Below, in pieces: positions 5,798 through 6,067 of a DNA stretch of 6,067 bases. The notes under the pieces are model-generated. The model was not told where the DNA came from. It ran no database searches and worked only from the letters and a program-made list of their open reading frames with translations. The position numbers were made by a program, and so were the translations under genes. The stretch is from an uncultured beta proteobacterium. GTDB taxonomy: Bacteria > Pseudomonadota > Gammaproteobacteria > Burkholderiales > Burkholderiaceae_C. The stretch lies in the NCBI GenBank assembly GCA_903944555.1, contig CAJASG010000281.1, positions 1 through 6,067 on the forward strand, given 5' to 3'. Within the stretch, counting starts at the first letter, position 1; the number at the start of each line of letters is the position of its first letter.

Positions 5798-6067
5798 ATG
5801 AGTGAAAAACTGGCAACTTCCGGTCAAGTAAAAGGGACCCAAGACAATGAATCCAATGGCATGAATGAGATGAAAGAAGCCCTTGAATTGATCAAAAAGT
5901 CAATTAAGGGGGCTGTTCCCGTGAGCGTCGCGCTTGGTTCCATAGTGACGCTCTTGTATTGCTTACGGATAGGTTATTTGCCTATAGATGGTCTTGAAAG
6001 TATTGCAACACTGGGAGCTGCAGTTGCGCTCACTGCTGCAATTTTTCTCTTGAGTTTTTTTCTACTA
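5798..6067 (+). CDS. Unrecognised small membrane protein, N-terminal part (3' end outside window)
   Basis: Ninety codons are open from ATG 5798 to the window end, with no stop. I do not recognise the family. The first ~37 residues are polar and charged (MSEKLATSGQ..., then KEALELIKKSIKG, an amphipathic helix). Two hydrophobic segments follow: about residues 39-55 (VPVSVALGSIVTLLYCL) and 68-90 (a run of small residues then IFLLSFFLL), joined by a short loop RIGYLPIDGLE. This predicts an inner-membrane protein with a cytoplasmic N-terminus and at least two passes; no cleavable signal peptide is seen. It lies 25 bases after the HNH gene on the same strand with a good ribosome binding site, so co-transcription is likely. 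Row 5821-5880 is 26/60 G+C against 37/60 in an hsdM row (481-540). It could be a membrane effector of the defence module or simply the first gene of a neighbouring region. Confidence 0.65.
   Translation, partial: MSEKLATSGQVKGTQDNESNGMNEMKEALELIKKSIKGAVPVSVALGSIVTLLYCLRIGYLPIDGLESIATLGAAVALTAAIFLLSFFLL

Overview
The window looks like a chromosomal or island-borne defence locus from a beta-proteobacterium. The GC-rich, C-ending codon use of the first ~1.8 kb and the style of the HsdM protein suggest a Comamonadaceae-like host (Acidovorax/Rhodoferax/Polaromonas type); this is a judgement by eye, not a database match. All genes are on the + strand and packed head to tail. The largest gaps are 27 and 25 bases and three of the junctions overlap, so there is no non-coding stretch near 300 bases, no visible terminator, and no RNA gene, IS element or CRISPR array. 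The promoter presumably lies upstream, before or within the truncated hsdR.

Layout: (1) bases 2-211, the last 69 codons of a type I restriction subunit (hsdR). (2) 239-1825, hsdM, an N6-adenine DNA methyltransferase with motif I DPAAGTGGF and motif IV NPPF. (3) 1822-3378, hsdS, a two-TRD specificity subunit with an unusual C-terminal tail of about 95 residues that ends in a winged-helix-like segment; a strong internal ribosome binding site and ATG at 3169 could also make that tail as a separate 69-aa protein. (4) 3368-4948, an SMC/ABC-type AAA ATPase of the kind found beside restriction systems. (5) 4945-5772, an HNH-fold nuclease-like protein that keeps the D-H...N...N core but lacks three of the four usual zinc cysteines. 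(6) 5798 to the window end, the start of an unrecognised small protein with two hydrophobic segments.

Working model: HsdR, HsdM and HsdS form a classical type I restriction-modification machine. The ATPase and HNH-like protein form a second, translationally coupled two-gene module of the PtuA/PtuB (Septu) style, an ATPase sensor plus an HNH effector. It is wired into the hsd operon through an 11-base overlap with hsdS and possibly through the extra HsdS tail, which could be a docking or adaptor domain. The membrane protein downstream is either an additional effector or the first gene of an adjoining region; its lower GC content hints at separate ancestry. The physical and functional link between the two modules is inference. 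The gene order, overlaps and motifs are read directly from the sequence.
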